This document shows, piece after piece, positions 22,144-31,282 of a DNA stretch of 64,000 bases (within the stretch, counting starts at the first letter, position 1; every line of letters starts with the position of its first letter). Origin of the DNA: Limnoperna fortunei (taxonomy: Eukaryota; Mollusca; Bivalvia; Mytilida; Modiolidae). Both the position numbers and the translations under genes were made by a program. The notes beneath the pieces were generated by a model. It saw nothing but the letters and a program-made list of their open reading frames with translations, was not told the DNA's origin and did no database searches. The DNA lies in the NCBI GenBank assembly GCA_944474755.1, contig OX104122.1:21353714-21417713 (forward strand). The letters are read 5' to 3'.

Positions 22144-23495
22144 CAGTACTTGGAGATAATTGTTCGTCACTTTCAAGATGGCGGCGGGAATTTTTAAAAT
22201 TTTTGTATATACTTCGATTATAATTTGTCAAGTAAATACTTAAAACCCTACCTTAATATTTCGTCATATGACCCTTCATCCTAATAACTTCCTTTATTCG
22301 ATATGGGATAGTATCATACAGATCATGAATTAAATCTAAATCCAGTGTTTCCCAAATATATCTTACTGCGGCTAACAGTTCATCGTAAGTATTGATGACA
22401 TCTGTCCTGTTCTGTAACTTTGTCTTTAAATGTAACCAAATATTTTCGATAATATTAAGATCAGGGGATTGTGCTGGCCATGAAGTCACATTTACATCGT
22501 TTTCGGTCATGTAGTTTTTAACAGTACGGGCTTTATGCACAGGAGCATTGTCATCCATAAACACATATTCGTTTTCCGCAAAATGTCTCGCAACAACAGG
22601 CCATAGATGATTGTCAATGATATCAATATACTTTGCAGCATTTATAGTTCCTTTAACATCACATAAAGTTCCAGTACCATGATAGCACACACAGCCCCAG
22701 ATCATCACACTCACCTTACGCTGAGGTCTGGGACAAACCAGTTGCGGGTTGTAAGTTTCGTCGTCCTTCCGCCACACATAAATTTTATTATTCTGACCAA
22801 TAACTATCTGACATTCGTCACTATACACCCATTTACTCCAGTGCTCATCAACAGTCCAATATCTCCTTTCTTTACACCACGAAACTCTCTCTTTTCTGTT
22901 CTTTTCACGGACGAGTACATTCTTCTTTAAAACGCGACGTTTGTAGCCAAGTTCTCTAATTTTTCTCTGAATAGTTTTTGTGCAAAACCGATGATTGTGA
23001 CCTTCATTACATATACTAGTCAAATCTGCCAATGTCCGTCTCCTATTCTTTTTCACTTCCCTCGAAAGCTGATTCAAATTTCTGTCCGTAAACACTTTTT
23101 TCCTCCCTCTTCCAGCACGATTTTCAACACTTCCATGTTCGTTATATTTCTTGATGACGCTGGAAATAGTAGTCCTAGGTATGTCTAAAGTCTTCGATAT
23201 TTCGGTATTTGTTTTCCGTTTCTTATGCATCTGTACGATCACGTTTTTAACATCCATAGACAATTCTTTACGAGCAGCAGCCATGACTTTCAATAATAAC
23301 TTTTTGGCACCAAAACAATAGCAGACGACAAAAGACGCTAATGACGTCATTTACAGACCTTAACCCTTGCCAACAGTTAAATTTAAGTAAGGAAATTTTA
23401 TTTCTATTTATAGAACGCACCTGTTGTATATGCCCTACCAAACCGGAAATTGGGTCATTTTTATACAAGTGACGAACAATTATGTCCATATACTG
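22144..23495 (-). mobile_element. Tc1-like transposon, apparently intact
   Basis: The ends are cagt...actg with 29-bp terminal inverted repeats (3 mismatches), sharing ataattgttcgtcactt. Both sides are flanked by the TA target dinucleotide (22142-22143 and 23496-23497). At 1352 bp with a single uninterrupted transposase it matches a canonical autonomous Tc1/mariner element. It sits inside the right Polinton arm, so it is younger than the palindrome. Confidence 0.92.
22253..23284 (-). CDS. Tc1/mariner transposase (DD34E)
   Basis: An uninterrupted 343-residue protein from ATG 23282-23284 (MAAARKELS). This start is preferred because the upstream extension in the same frame looks like non-coding sequence. 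The first 110 residues form the paired-like helix-turn-helix DNA-binding region (EISKTLDIPRTTISSVIKKY), followed by an AT-hook-like basic stretch (GRGRKK). The catalytic core has YSDEC (first D), FMDDNAPVHKA (second D) and SPDLNIIENIW (E), with exactly 34 residues between second D and E, the Tc1 spacing. It cuts and pastes the element at TA sites. Intact frame, catalytic triad and near-matching termini suggest recent and possibly current activity. Confidence 0.93.
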   Translation of the reverse strand: MAAARKELSMDVKNVIVQMHKKRKTNTEISKTLDIPRTTISSVIKKYNEHGSVENRAGRGRKKVFTDRNLNQLSREVKKNRRRTLADLTSICNEGHNHRFCTKTIQRKIRELGYKRRVLKKNVLVREKNRKERVSWCKERRYWTVDEHWSKWVYSDECQIVIGQNNKIYVWRKDDETYNPQLVCPRPQRKVSVMIWGCVCYHGTGTLCDVKGTINAAKYIDIIDNHLWPVVARHFAENEYVFMDDNAPVHKARTVKNYMTENDVNVTSWPAQSPDLNIIENIWLHLKTKLQNRTDVINTYDELLAAVRYIWETLDLDLIHDLYDTIPYRIKEVIRMKGHMTKY

Positions 23496-23839
23496 TACGT
23501 TATCATCGATTTAAATATATATATATGGAATGACAATTACGCCGCGCGATGACTCATGGTCGCGCGTCATGGAAGTCTTAAGTGGGCTTATTAGCAGACA
23601 TCGGCACGATGACTCATTGGAATCGGTTGACCAAATAAGGTTTGCGTGATGATGGAATGTCCGATGACTCATGTACTTCCGGTGACGTCATGAGAACGTA
23701 TAAGGTTTTGCGCGATGATGGAATCTTTGATGACTCACGTACTTCCGGTATATAGAAAGGGGCGGGACATGCCCATATTTGGGAGCACCACAGCATGACG
23801 CGTTTTTGGGTTGACTAAAACTGATCACACCCTATTACT

Positions 23840-24674
23840 ACTCCAGTCTCGACTAGTCTGGTTATTGTCCGAATCAGTCTCGACCAGTCTGAAAAGACTG
23901 AACGAGTCTTTGAAATCGGAAGCCTCCGTGGGCACGAACCATTTATTACATTCAATTACCTGATCTATTTAAACAAAAGTAGATGACAACAAAAATGCAA
24001 ATGTTCGACAATTTATTCGATGGCTGACACTAAGAAATTGCTAAATTTATGAAGTATCTGTGACACATATATGGACGAATATTTTTTGACCGATCTCTTG
24101 TCTCGGTCATAACCTTAGACATTTTAACACAAGACATAATTGCGGAAAAGCCGTTTACAACATATTTGTAAGAGATAAAAATGTGCATTTTCTTTTCAAG
24201 TGTGCTGCAACATTTTTGTGGCAATATAATTTTTCTTATTTAAAATCTATTAACAAGGTTTTTAGAAGTCGAAATTTGATAGTCCGTGCGTACATTGTAT
24301 GGTCCATGATAAATTTGCTGATCGTTATGGTGTATGCATCTGGCACAATAGTGTTAAATAATCGTGGATAAATATGAACATAGGTGGTGCAACCCGTCTC
24401 ATGCAGGATATGATGACTGTGATGACGCCATATATTAAATCGATTTGATTGAATTATTTCTTGTTTGTTTTACTTTTTGAAACATGTTTTCTATACTTTC
24501 TGTTCGTGTGTATTTATATATTACAAAGTCTTTTTAATGTATACTTGGAATTGTATAAGTTTGAGGTGCTTCAAATTGAAACGAAAGCTAGGATCTATAT
24601 TGTGCAAATAGCATTGTCTTCAATACAATAGAAAATTTTTTCATCAGGTGCAAAATATATCGTGGTTGTTTAAG
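23840..24674. other. Intron sequence, nothing recognised
   Basis: Right flank of the Polinton derivative. Near 23850-23920 there are several agtctcgac(c/t)agtctg-like words, partly echoed left of the element at about 15690-15760. No gene was found. Confidence 0.35.
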
Positions 24675-24833
24675 AAATAATTAATGGATACCATACTTTA
24701 TTGTCGTTTTAACATGGGTGGGCATTATATTCTTGAATATTTTGCCCCGAGCGATGGCGAGGGGTAAAATATCATGAATATAATGCCCACCCATGTAAAA
24801 ACGACAATAAAGTATGGTTTCCATGAATTATTT
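24675..24833. mobile_element. Foldback MITE, about 70-bp arms
   Basis: aaataattaatggataccatac ... aatattttgcccc is mirrored by gggtaaaatatc ... gtatggtttccatgaattattt across a 13-bp GC-rich loop. The arms are nearly perfect, so the element is young. No coding sequence; target duplication not clear. Confidence 0.75.
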
Positions 24834-25280
24834 CGATTCTGATTATGACAAATACGATAATCTGTACAGTGAAGCGGCTATAAATGTACGCTAGTAAATG
24901 GCTGTTCCACGTACCTCCCGTGTGTCATAATGTAGAGTGGTGGAAACATGATTTAATGGCTGGGTGTTAAATCATGCTAATCGCAGAGTTCAGACTTAAA
25001 ATAACAACTTTATTAACAGTAACGATGATTATGGTTTAAAAAATTGAGTTTTTTAAATAAAATTTAAACGACTGCAACCTTGCAGAATTAACGCGCATGT
25101 GCGAACTAAATTTATTGGAATTTTAACACGGCTTTGTTTACATGGCGAAAGCAAGACGTCATATTAGAATGACGGTTAAAAAATGAAAACTCCGTAACTA
25201 ATCAACACCTTATAAAGCAAACATAATACCTTTTAGTGGTTTTCCAATATTATATTGAAATTATGAAAAACATAACTTAC
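24834..25280. other. Intron sequence, nothing recognised
   Basis: AT-rich sequence between the MITE and the first Ig exon. No additional exon was seen. Confidence 0.4.
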
Positions 25281-25520
25281 CGACGACAGTTAAAAATAAA
25301 ATGCTACTATAACAACAATTACTACAGAGATATTCTCGACTGTCAGTAATGTCAACATTTCTAATGGTTATCTGTTGAGTTGTAACTTTGTCATATTTTC
25401 CATCATTTTTCATCTGTTCCCATTTCTCTGTCCATTTATCTGTTGTGTATTTGTGCCAGACGTAGGTATCAGAAGAGAAAGGACACATCAGCATTACACT
25501 ATTTCCTAGCTCTGCGTCAA
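25281..25520 (-). CDS. Immunoglobulin-domain exon 2 (first Ig domain)
   Basis: This 240-nt exon encodes the first Ig domain of the same gene as 851-1081. Acceptor tttgtag ends at 25521 and donor gtaagt starts at 25280; both junctions are phase 1. Joining the preceding signal exon gives DAG/V then DAELGNSVMLMCPFSSD, so the frame runs on smoothly. Core residues are the B-strand Cys (LMCPFSS), Trp (YVWHKY) and DSREYLC. After EYLC the strand reads SNCCYSS, with two extra cysteines that could form an additional disulfide or dimer contact. Sequence similarity to exon 3 suggests an old tandem duplication of one domain. Function unknown; it could be an immune-type receptor or a secreted Ig protein. 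Confidence 0.85.
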
Positions 25521-25578
25521 CTACAAATTACAAACACATACTTATATGTTTGTTGTTATATTCTTATCTAACATCGAT

Positions 25579-25660
25579 CCTCGGCCAAATCCGCTATATA
25601 CAAATATAGCTTCATTAACCGGGGTGAAGCTATATTTGTATATAGCGGATTTGGCCGAGG
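25579..25660. repeat. Perfect 36-bp hairpin at a SINE head
   Basis: cctcggccaaatccgctata ... gcttca (25579-25614) is an exact inverse of 25625-25660 across a 10-bp loop. The right arm is the beginning of the tRNA-headed repeat at 25625, so the left arm is an inverted copy of that element's first 36 bp. Confidence 0.85.
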
Positions 25661-25783
25661 GGTCTAGACCGCTGGACATAGTGCAGGCGAATTGGTGCCA
25701 CAGTGTCACAACGGTGTGAGTTCGAATCCCGCTGAGGGTAAGCAAAAATTTGACAGTGTTAAAAATCTAATTCAAACAGTGTT
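25625..25783 (+). mobile_element. tRNA-headed SINE-like repeat, copy 1
   Basis: A-box-like tggccgaggggtctaga and B-box-like gtgagttcgaatcccgc are spaced as in a tRNA promoter, and agggtaagcaaaaatttgac follows. It is nearly identical to 26077-26235. It is not a tRNA gene: the acceptor ends do not pair and the copy is part of a longer repeated unit. Confidence 0.75.
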
Positions 25784-26076
25784 GGGCTTAATTTGTAGAC
25801 GTATATATAAATATTTGATATTAACCCTGTATTTATGATGTTTTAGAAATCCGCTGGATAGATATATTATATGGTTGTCACAATACTTAGACGTTTGTAT
25901 ATAAATTACTTACTGTGACTGTATGACAAGTAACTTTGTTATCCTATATAATATATACAAAAATGCTGAATTAGATTACTGTCAAATTAATACATGTACG
26001 TATTGGTTACGAAAATTCCATCGTCACACGCTAGTACACATGTACTATGTCTATGTCTACGTTTCACCCCGGTTAA

Positions 26077-26235
26077 TGAAGCTATATTTGTATATAGCGG
26101 ATTTGGCCGAGGGGTCTAGACCGCTGGACATAGTGCAGGCGAATTGGTGCCACAGTGTCACAACGGTGTGAGTTCGAATCCCGCTGAGGGTAAGCAAAAA
26201 TTTGACAGTGTTAAAAATCTAATTCAAACAGTGTT
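26077..26235 (+). mobile_element. tRNA-headed SINE-like repeat, copy 2
   Basis: Direct copy of 25625-25783 with identical A- and B-box-like stretches, about 450 bp downstream. The identity continues left into ggttaa, the loop of the copy-1 hairpin. The two may be separate insertions or one short-range duplication. Confidence 0.75.
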
Positions 26236-26607
26236 TGAAGACGTAGACGTATATAGATATATATACAATTATTTCCTTACTGTTACCAAAAAACGGCAAG
26301 TTTCTGTGGTACTTTCATTATGACGGAAAGCGCAGGATTAAATTATAGTTTTCTGACTACCATAAGGAAATCAAAGCACTTAATTATTATGTTTGACATC
26401 CATATGTTTGATCTTTGTATTATACACGTAACTTAGTGTTAATGTTTGTTGTTTTCATTTATCTATTGTGATCGTTCATTCTTTAGCTGGTTAGTGAATT
26501 TTATTTACGTTTCTTTTTTTGCTGTCATTTGAGTCTTGATTAAACGAAACGCGCTTTCAGTGTAATTATTTGTATACATTTTGAATATTCGATGACATGA
26601 TATTTGA

Positions 26608-26723
26608 ACCTGCCGGGAGGGTTCCCTGTGCTCGACACTCGAAGCAGCTCCTTGCACGATAAAGATCCCCTTTTTTAAAATTCGAAAACAGTAGGCTCAT
26701 TGTAGCTGCTAACCAATACTCCT
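26608..26723 (-). repeat. Dispersed repeat, copy 2
   Basis: On the minus strand this resembles 480-600 (tgagcctact, tttatcgtgcaaggag). It lies directly next to the SINE that follows. Family unknown. Confidence 0.45.
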
Positions 26724-26945
26724 GGGGCCTCCTGTGGCCGTGTAGTTAAGTTAGTAAGTCATCTACTATTGATTACATGGTCTGTCAACACCATGGTTGC
26801 GAGTTCGAGTCTCACTTTGGGCAGGGTGTATTCGACTCCAATATTAACTGACAAGGAATGCCAGTTTTTCGTACCGCAAGTCAAAGATTTTCTCTGGATT
26901 CCTCCCCCAATAAAGGCTGGACGCCTTGATACTGAGGAGTACTGA
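26724..26945 (+). mobile_element. tRNA-derived SINE, copy 2
   Basis: Starts ggggcctcctgtggccgtgt (A box) with a B-box-like gcgagttcgagtctcac, then the central ccagtttttcgtaccg and cctcccccaataaa blocks seen in the other SINEs of this window. The 3' tail is diverged, so the copy is old. No target duplication found. Confidence 0.7.
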
Positions 26946-27740
26946 ATAGGCAAAAAGAAAAGAACAGTCAAAGTAATGGTTAAACAAAAGAGCTGACAAC
27001 AACAAAACATACAGACACACAGCACAAATACTGACGCAAACCCCATTAAACACCCGGGGTTACAAATAATTAGAATTGATTGATCTTGAAAATATGAAGA
27101 AATTATGGATTTAACTGTCAGATATTCCCAGTTTAATGGCATTTAAAACCCACAGTTTCAGAAAAGGTATATAAATAAACGTATATATTGTCAGTTGTGT
27201 CTTTAATAATGTTTTGGTGTCAGATTTGTCTTTTCTTTGATTTTGAAAAACGGTATTAAATAGTGATTTTGTATATAATGTGTCTAAATGAGTGAATAAT
27301 CTATTTTTCTTGTATTGGCTTCTGGGGAGAAATAATAACAGACACCCGATAATATATGAAAAATGCCATTTTTATCTTCAGTACCCAATTAACTGTGTAG
27401 ACTATAAGTTGTATACATCTCTATATAGTACCCCAATTACCAGTGGTATTAACACATTTAAAACAAATTAATACAAATTGTCTTTTAGGACATTTAAACA
27501 TTATTAAGTTTCGTCCACATGCAAACTAGAGACATTAATTGTGTACTTACACCCTTCAAATGCATAGTAGCAAGTAATACGTGTACTACAAAACTTATTT
27601 AGTGAGTTTATTTCCCCTTTCCTCATAATACTTAATCCCGTCAGCTTCAAAAAATATTTAAGAATAAAAAAGGAAAAAACGTCTTCCACGGACATTTCTT
27701 ATTAATAATGCATGCATTTTTCCCTTTTTATTAGAGGGCC
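26946..27740. other. Intron 1 of the Ig gene, nothing recognised
   Basis: AT-rich intron sequence between the first Ig exon and the signal-peptide exon. No further exon or element was identified. Confidence 0.4.
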
Positions 27741-27812
27741 TTAATATTAGTGTTGTTAACCGAATACAGTAAATAGCGTCGTATTTTATTCCCTGAAGCG
27801 TTTTTAACACTA
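27741..27812 (+). repeat. Direct repeat beside the signal exon, copy 1
   Basis: ttaatattagtgttgttaac and the next 50 bp recur at 27962-28031 with few changes. This copy lies in intron 1, just downstream of the signal-peptide exon in gene orientation. Confidence 0.8.
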
Positions 27813-27835
27813 TAGATACAATATTTTACACTTAC

Positions 27836-27905
27836 CAGCATCTGAATAATAAAGGTTGATGAGCAAAAGTAACAGTCCTAACATCTTAAATATAAATCCA
27901 AACAT
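27836..27905 (-). CDS. Ig gene exon 1, signal peptide
   Basis: This exon is too short to stand out as an ORF. From ATG at 27903-27905 it encodes 23 residues, MFGFIFKMLG followed by LLLLLINLYYSDA, a typical signal peptide with a leucine core and small residues near the cleavage site. It ends in phase 1 at a gtaag donor (27835-27831). It joins in frame to the Ig exon acceptor at 25520, as phase 1-1 Ig genes do. The protein is therefore secreted or membrane-anchored. The upstream region carries a copy of a 70-bp direct repeat that contains the only TATA-like word I see (cataaaata on the minus strand, near 28001-28013). Confidence 0.75.
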
Positions 27906-27961
27906 TATTGTCACTTTGTTAGTCCTTCCCTTTATTTATTAATTGTCACTGTATCAGGAAG

Positions 27962-28031
27962 TTAATATTAGTGTTGTTAACCGAATACAGTAAATAGAGT
28001 GGTATTTTATGCACTGAAGTGTTTATAACAG
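27962..28031 (+). repeat. Direct repeat beside the signal exon, copy 2 (5' flank)
   Basis: Second copy of 27741-27812, 221 bp away. In gene orientation it lies about 57 bp upstream of the start codon, in the probable 5' UTR or core promoter. On the minus strand it holds gcataaaatacc, which could serve as a TATA element; this is speculative. Confidence 0.7.
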
Positions 28032-28104
28032 TCTGTTTAAGATTAAAAGTATTAATTGGAGTTTTAATTATTTAAATATTAAAATGCTTGAATTTTGTCT
28101 AAAA

Positions 28105-28392
28105 AAAGACCCGTATTTCCACTAACGCCCTTGAAAAAAATAGGTAGGTAGGCATAACTTTTTTTGACGAACCTTATATGAAATGACTAAAATCTGTCTG
28201 TGTGATGTTCAATGTATGTGAGGGGGTTGAGGATTGCTTAAATTTTTTTTATAAATATTTTTTAAAATTTATTAACAGATAAGCTGTTATAATACCTTTA
28301 CTAACTACAGCTTTCATAAACAAAGTGCTCTGTAAAGGTTAGTGCCTATATACACAGGGTACTTATATAGACAAATCTAATGCTATAATGTT

Positions 28393-28428
<36 letters not shown>

Positions 28429-29147
28429 ATAATTAGTACATAAATTCATTTTGCTTCTTTCAAAAAAAGTAACAGCAAATGATTTTTCTAATCTTCGCTT
28501 AGTATCAATTCAATTTTTTTCAAAAGATGTGTATAGCTGTTTGGGTTTGTTTTCTTGAGAACTTTAGTGTAACTACGAAACTCCGTTTTGATGCCGAATA
28601 TATTGATTTGTTTCTTTCTAAGTTCTGAGATGTAGAAAACCCCAAAATAGTTAAAATAACATTGAGGTCGGAATAGTTTTTGTCCTCTGTTTTATATCCT
28701 AGAACAATATTATTTAAGCCTATTTCTTTAAAGAAGCTTATTTTTTAAAGAAAATATTTACCCTCACCCAGAAGGTATGTAACCATTGACAGCAAGAAAT
28801 GTTGATAGTTGTCAATGTCATTACAGTAAAAGCACTATGGTGTTTGTGTTATATGCCAGATGAACAACTTTTCTTGGCATGGTAGAATATTGCTTATTAG
28901 TTTCCATCGGAATATTTTTAAGTTGTTTTGTAAAAGATTCTCGTGGATAAAGCCAAAATTGTTTTGAAGATTTAAGCTTTCGATGTTGAGAAGACTTTTC
29001 CAATTCAAAATTCCAATATTTATTTCAGTTTTTTGTTAAGGAAGGTGTCATATATTTTATGGTTATCCAAATCAGATATGTCTATATCCAAATTATTAAA
29101 TTTTATTTTAGTTTTGTCGATGTTAACTTTTGTCTTGATTGATTCTT
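28105..29147. repeat. Tandem 1-kb duplication, unit 1
   Basis: Starts near cccgtatttccactaacgcc and ends ttgatgttaa...gattgattctt. It is the same sequence as 29148-30178, with scattered substitutions, a longer ta microsatellite (28393-28432) and a one-unit difference in the ggta run. Coding content is the C-terminal part of the L1-like ORF2. Confidence 0.85.
28393..28432. repeat. (TA)n microsatellite
   Basis: About 15 ta units in unit 1; unit 2 has only a short remnant at the same place (29440-29460). Confidence 0.9.
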
Positions 29148-30178
29148 AAAAATACCCGTATTTCCACTAACGCCCTTGAATAAAATAGGTAGGTAGGTAG
29201 GCATAACTTTTTTTGACGAACCTTGTATGAAATAACTAAAATCTGTCTGTGTGATGTTCAATGTATGTGAGGGGGTTGAGGACTGCTTAAAATTTTTTAA
29301 AAATATTTTAAAAAATTTATTAACAGATAAGCTGTTATAATACCTTTACTTACTACAGCTTTCATTAACAAAGTGCCCTGCAAAGGTTAATGCCTATATA
29401 CACAGGGTACTTATATAGACAAATCTAATGCTATAATGTTAGTTATATATATAATATAATAATAACATAAATTCAGTTTGGTTCTTTCAAAAAAAGTAAC
29501 AGCAAATGATTTTTCTAATCTTCGCTTAGTATCAATTCAATTTTTTTCAAAAGATGTGTATAGCTGTTTGGGTTTGTTTTCTTGAGAACTTTAGTGTAAC
29601 TACGAAACTCCGTTTTGAAAATGCCGAACATATTGATTTGTTTCGTTCTTAGTTTTGAGATGTAGAAAACCCCAATATAGTTAAAATAACATTGAGGTCG
29701 GAATAGTTTTTGTCCTCCGTTTTATATCCTAGAACAATATTATTTAAGCCTATTTCTTTAAAGAAGCTTATTTTTTTAAAGAAAATATTTACCTTTACCC
29801 AGAAGGTATGTAGCCATTGACAGCAAAAAATGTTGATAGTTGTCAATGTCATTACAGTAAAAACACTATGGTGATTGTGTTATATGCCAGATGAACAACT
29901 TTTCTTGGCATGGTGGAATATTGCTTATTAGTTTCCATCGGAATATTTTTAAGTTGTTTTGTAAAAGATCTCGTGGATAAAGCCAAAAATGTTTTGAAGA
30001 TTTAATCTTTCGATGTTGAGAAGACTTTTCCATTTCAAAATTCCAATATTTATTTCAATTTTTTTCTTAAGGAAGGTGTCATATATTTTATGGTTATCCA
30101 AATCAGATATGTCTATATCCAAATTATTAAATTTTATTTTAGTTTTGTCGATGTTAACTTTTGTTTTGGTTGATTCTT
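29148..30178. repeat. Tandem 1-kb duplication, unit 2
   Basis: Second unit, continuous on the right with the rest of the LINE frame (29949-30545), so unit 2 is the original and unit 1 the added copy. Several percent divergence by eye makes this older than the 31.3/36.9 kb duplication. Confidence 0.85.
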
Positions 30179-30811
30179 CAGAGTTAAGAAGTTCCATCCA
30201 TGATTTAGGAATCGCTGTTTTGACTATAAAAAATTCTGCAATCCAGTTTAAATTTGTATTTAATTTTGTTAACAGATTAATTTCGTTTATGAACCCATTT
30301 TTGTCTATCAAATCATTTATGTAAATTATTCCGCTTTTCATCCAGTTTTGCATGAAGATAGGTTTATTGTTGTATTTGATGTGTTCATTACCCCAAATAA
30401 TTTCTTTTCGCATTTGATGGATAGTTTTTATTTCATTTGGGACACTATTTTTCATTTCAAACCAGTATTTCAGTATTTCTTGATATAATGGAGGAAGACA
30501 TTTAAACTCTTTTATGCTTTGTATAGTTTTTGATGTTAAATTCAATTTTCATTTTTCGCGCCTGCGATTCTTGAAATCCATTTAACTTTTAGCATTTTAA
30601 AATAGCTTTCTACATCGATCATGTGTAGTCCCCTTTGATCATATTTTGCAATAAGCGTTGATCTTTTAACTTTATCTGGTTTACCATTCCAGATGTAATT
30701 AAATATTACCTTTTCTAATGATTTTATATGTTCTTGTTTTATAACCGTTGCACATGCGATGTGCGTGAATTGTGGGATAATGAGTGTCTTTATAATCATT
30801 ATTTTACCCAT
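29949..30811 (-). pseudogene. L1-like ORF2, C-terminal region
   Basis: Two frames, 30542-30811 and 29949-30545, encode successive parts of the region after the RT palm. The first has GKIMIIKTLIIPQFTHIAC and IWNGKPDKVKRSTLI, standard in L1-like ORF2 proteins; the second has IIWGNEHIKYNNKPIFMQNW and KTAIPKSWMELL. They overlap by four bases in different frames, so a frameshift sits at about 30543. Confidence 0.75.
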
Positions 30812-31134
30812 GATTGTAAGATTTCTTTTTCTCCATGCGCTGATTATATTTTTAGTTTTTTCTATCTTTTGTTACCAATTTAGGCAATCACATTCATTTG
30901 TATCTTTATCTGTAAAGGTAATGTTTTCAACTTTATCCCTACAATGTTTTAGTTTAACCAATCCAGATACCTTCTGTTTTGTTTTTATTTATTTTTAAAC
31001 CCGAATAAGTTCCGAAAGTTTCAATAATATTTAGGGCTTATTTCATTTTTTGATTTTAAGTAAAGCGTGGTGTAAACTGCCAGTTGAGATATTTTTAAAT
31101 TATGTGTTTTTCCATTTAGCTTTATTTCAATTCC

Positions 31135-31282
31135 ATTGACAAGGATTGCCAGTTTTCCTACCGAAGGTCGGGGGTTCTCTCCGGGTACTCCGGCTTCCTC
31201 CCCCAATAAAAACTGGACGCCATGAAATAGCTGAAAAATTGCTGAAAGTGGCGTTAAATATCATTCGAACAAACAAAACAAA
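31135..31282 (+). mobile_element. 5'-truncated SINE inserted in the L1-like RT
   Basis: The central and 3' parts of the tRNA SINE (ccagttttcctaccgaaggt, cctcccccaataaaaactgg, then the CGCCA/TGGCG hairpin with AAATAGCTGAAAAATTGCT and gaacaaacaaaacaaa) lie between a perfect 12-bp target duplication, tatttcaattcc, at 31123-31134 and 31283-31294. The head is missing. The host LINE frame resumes across the duplication. Confidence 0.9.

Larger units (their letters stand above)
15769..23833. mobile_element. Palindromic Polinton/Maverick derivative with nested insertions
   Basis: The element starts agggtgtgatca and ends tgatcacaccct, giving the AG...CT termini usual for Polintons. Long inverted arms (15769-16773 versus 21361-23833, less a Tc1 insertion) continue inward through two inverted copies of an adenovirus-type protease tail (16752-17068 minus, 17764-18036 plus) to an axis near 17.49 kb. 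Without the inserted LINE (18032-21351) and Tc1 (22144-23495) about 3.4 kb remain, against the 15-20 kb or more of a complete Polinton. I saw no DNA polymerase B, integrase or packaging ATPase. Flanking hexamers aatagt and attact agree at only four of six positions, so the 6-bp target duplication is unproven. It is a dead, non-autonomous derivative of a virus-related transposon. Confidence 0.75.
21361..23833 (-). repeat. Polinton right inverted arm, split by Tc1
   Basis: Reverse complement of the left arm: 21361-22141 plus 23498-23833, with a Tc1 element between. Several left-arm features recur inverted, for example the cccaaatatgggcatg block at 23765-23790 and taaacaatatttctaaatgg near 21460. 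It retains about 140 bp that the left arm lost. Confidence 0.8.

Noticed and set aside
22679..23188. Plus-strand frames inside the Tc1 element
   Set aside because: Antisense shadows of the transposase, which fills this interval on the minus strand with all catalytic motifs.
15763..23839. 6-bp target duplication of the Polinton (aatagt / attact)
   Set aside because: Only four of six bases agree, too weak to claim.
25636..25735. tRNA gene
   Set aside because: A- and B-box-like sequences are present, but no cloverleaf with a paired acceptor stem can be drawn and the unit is repeated at 26077; it is a SINE head.
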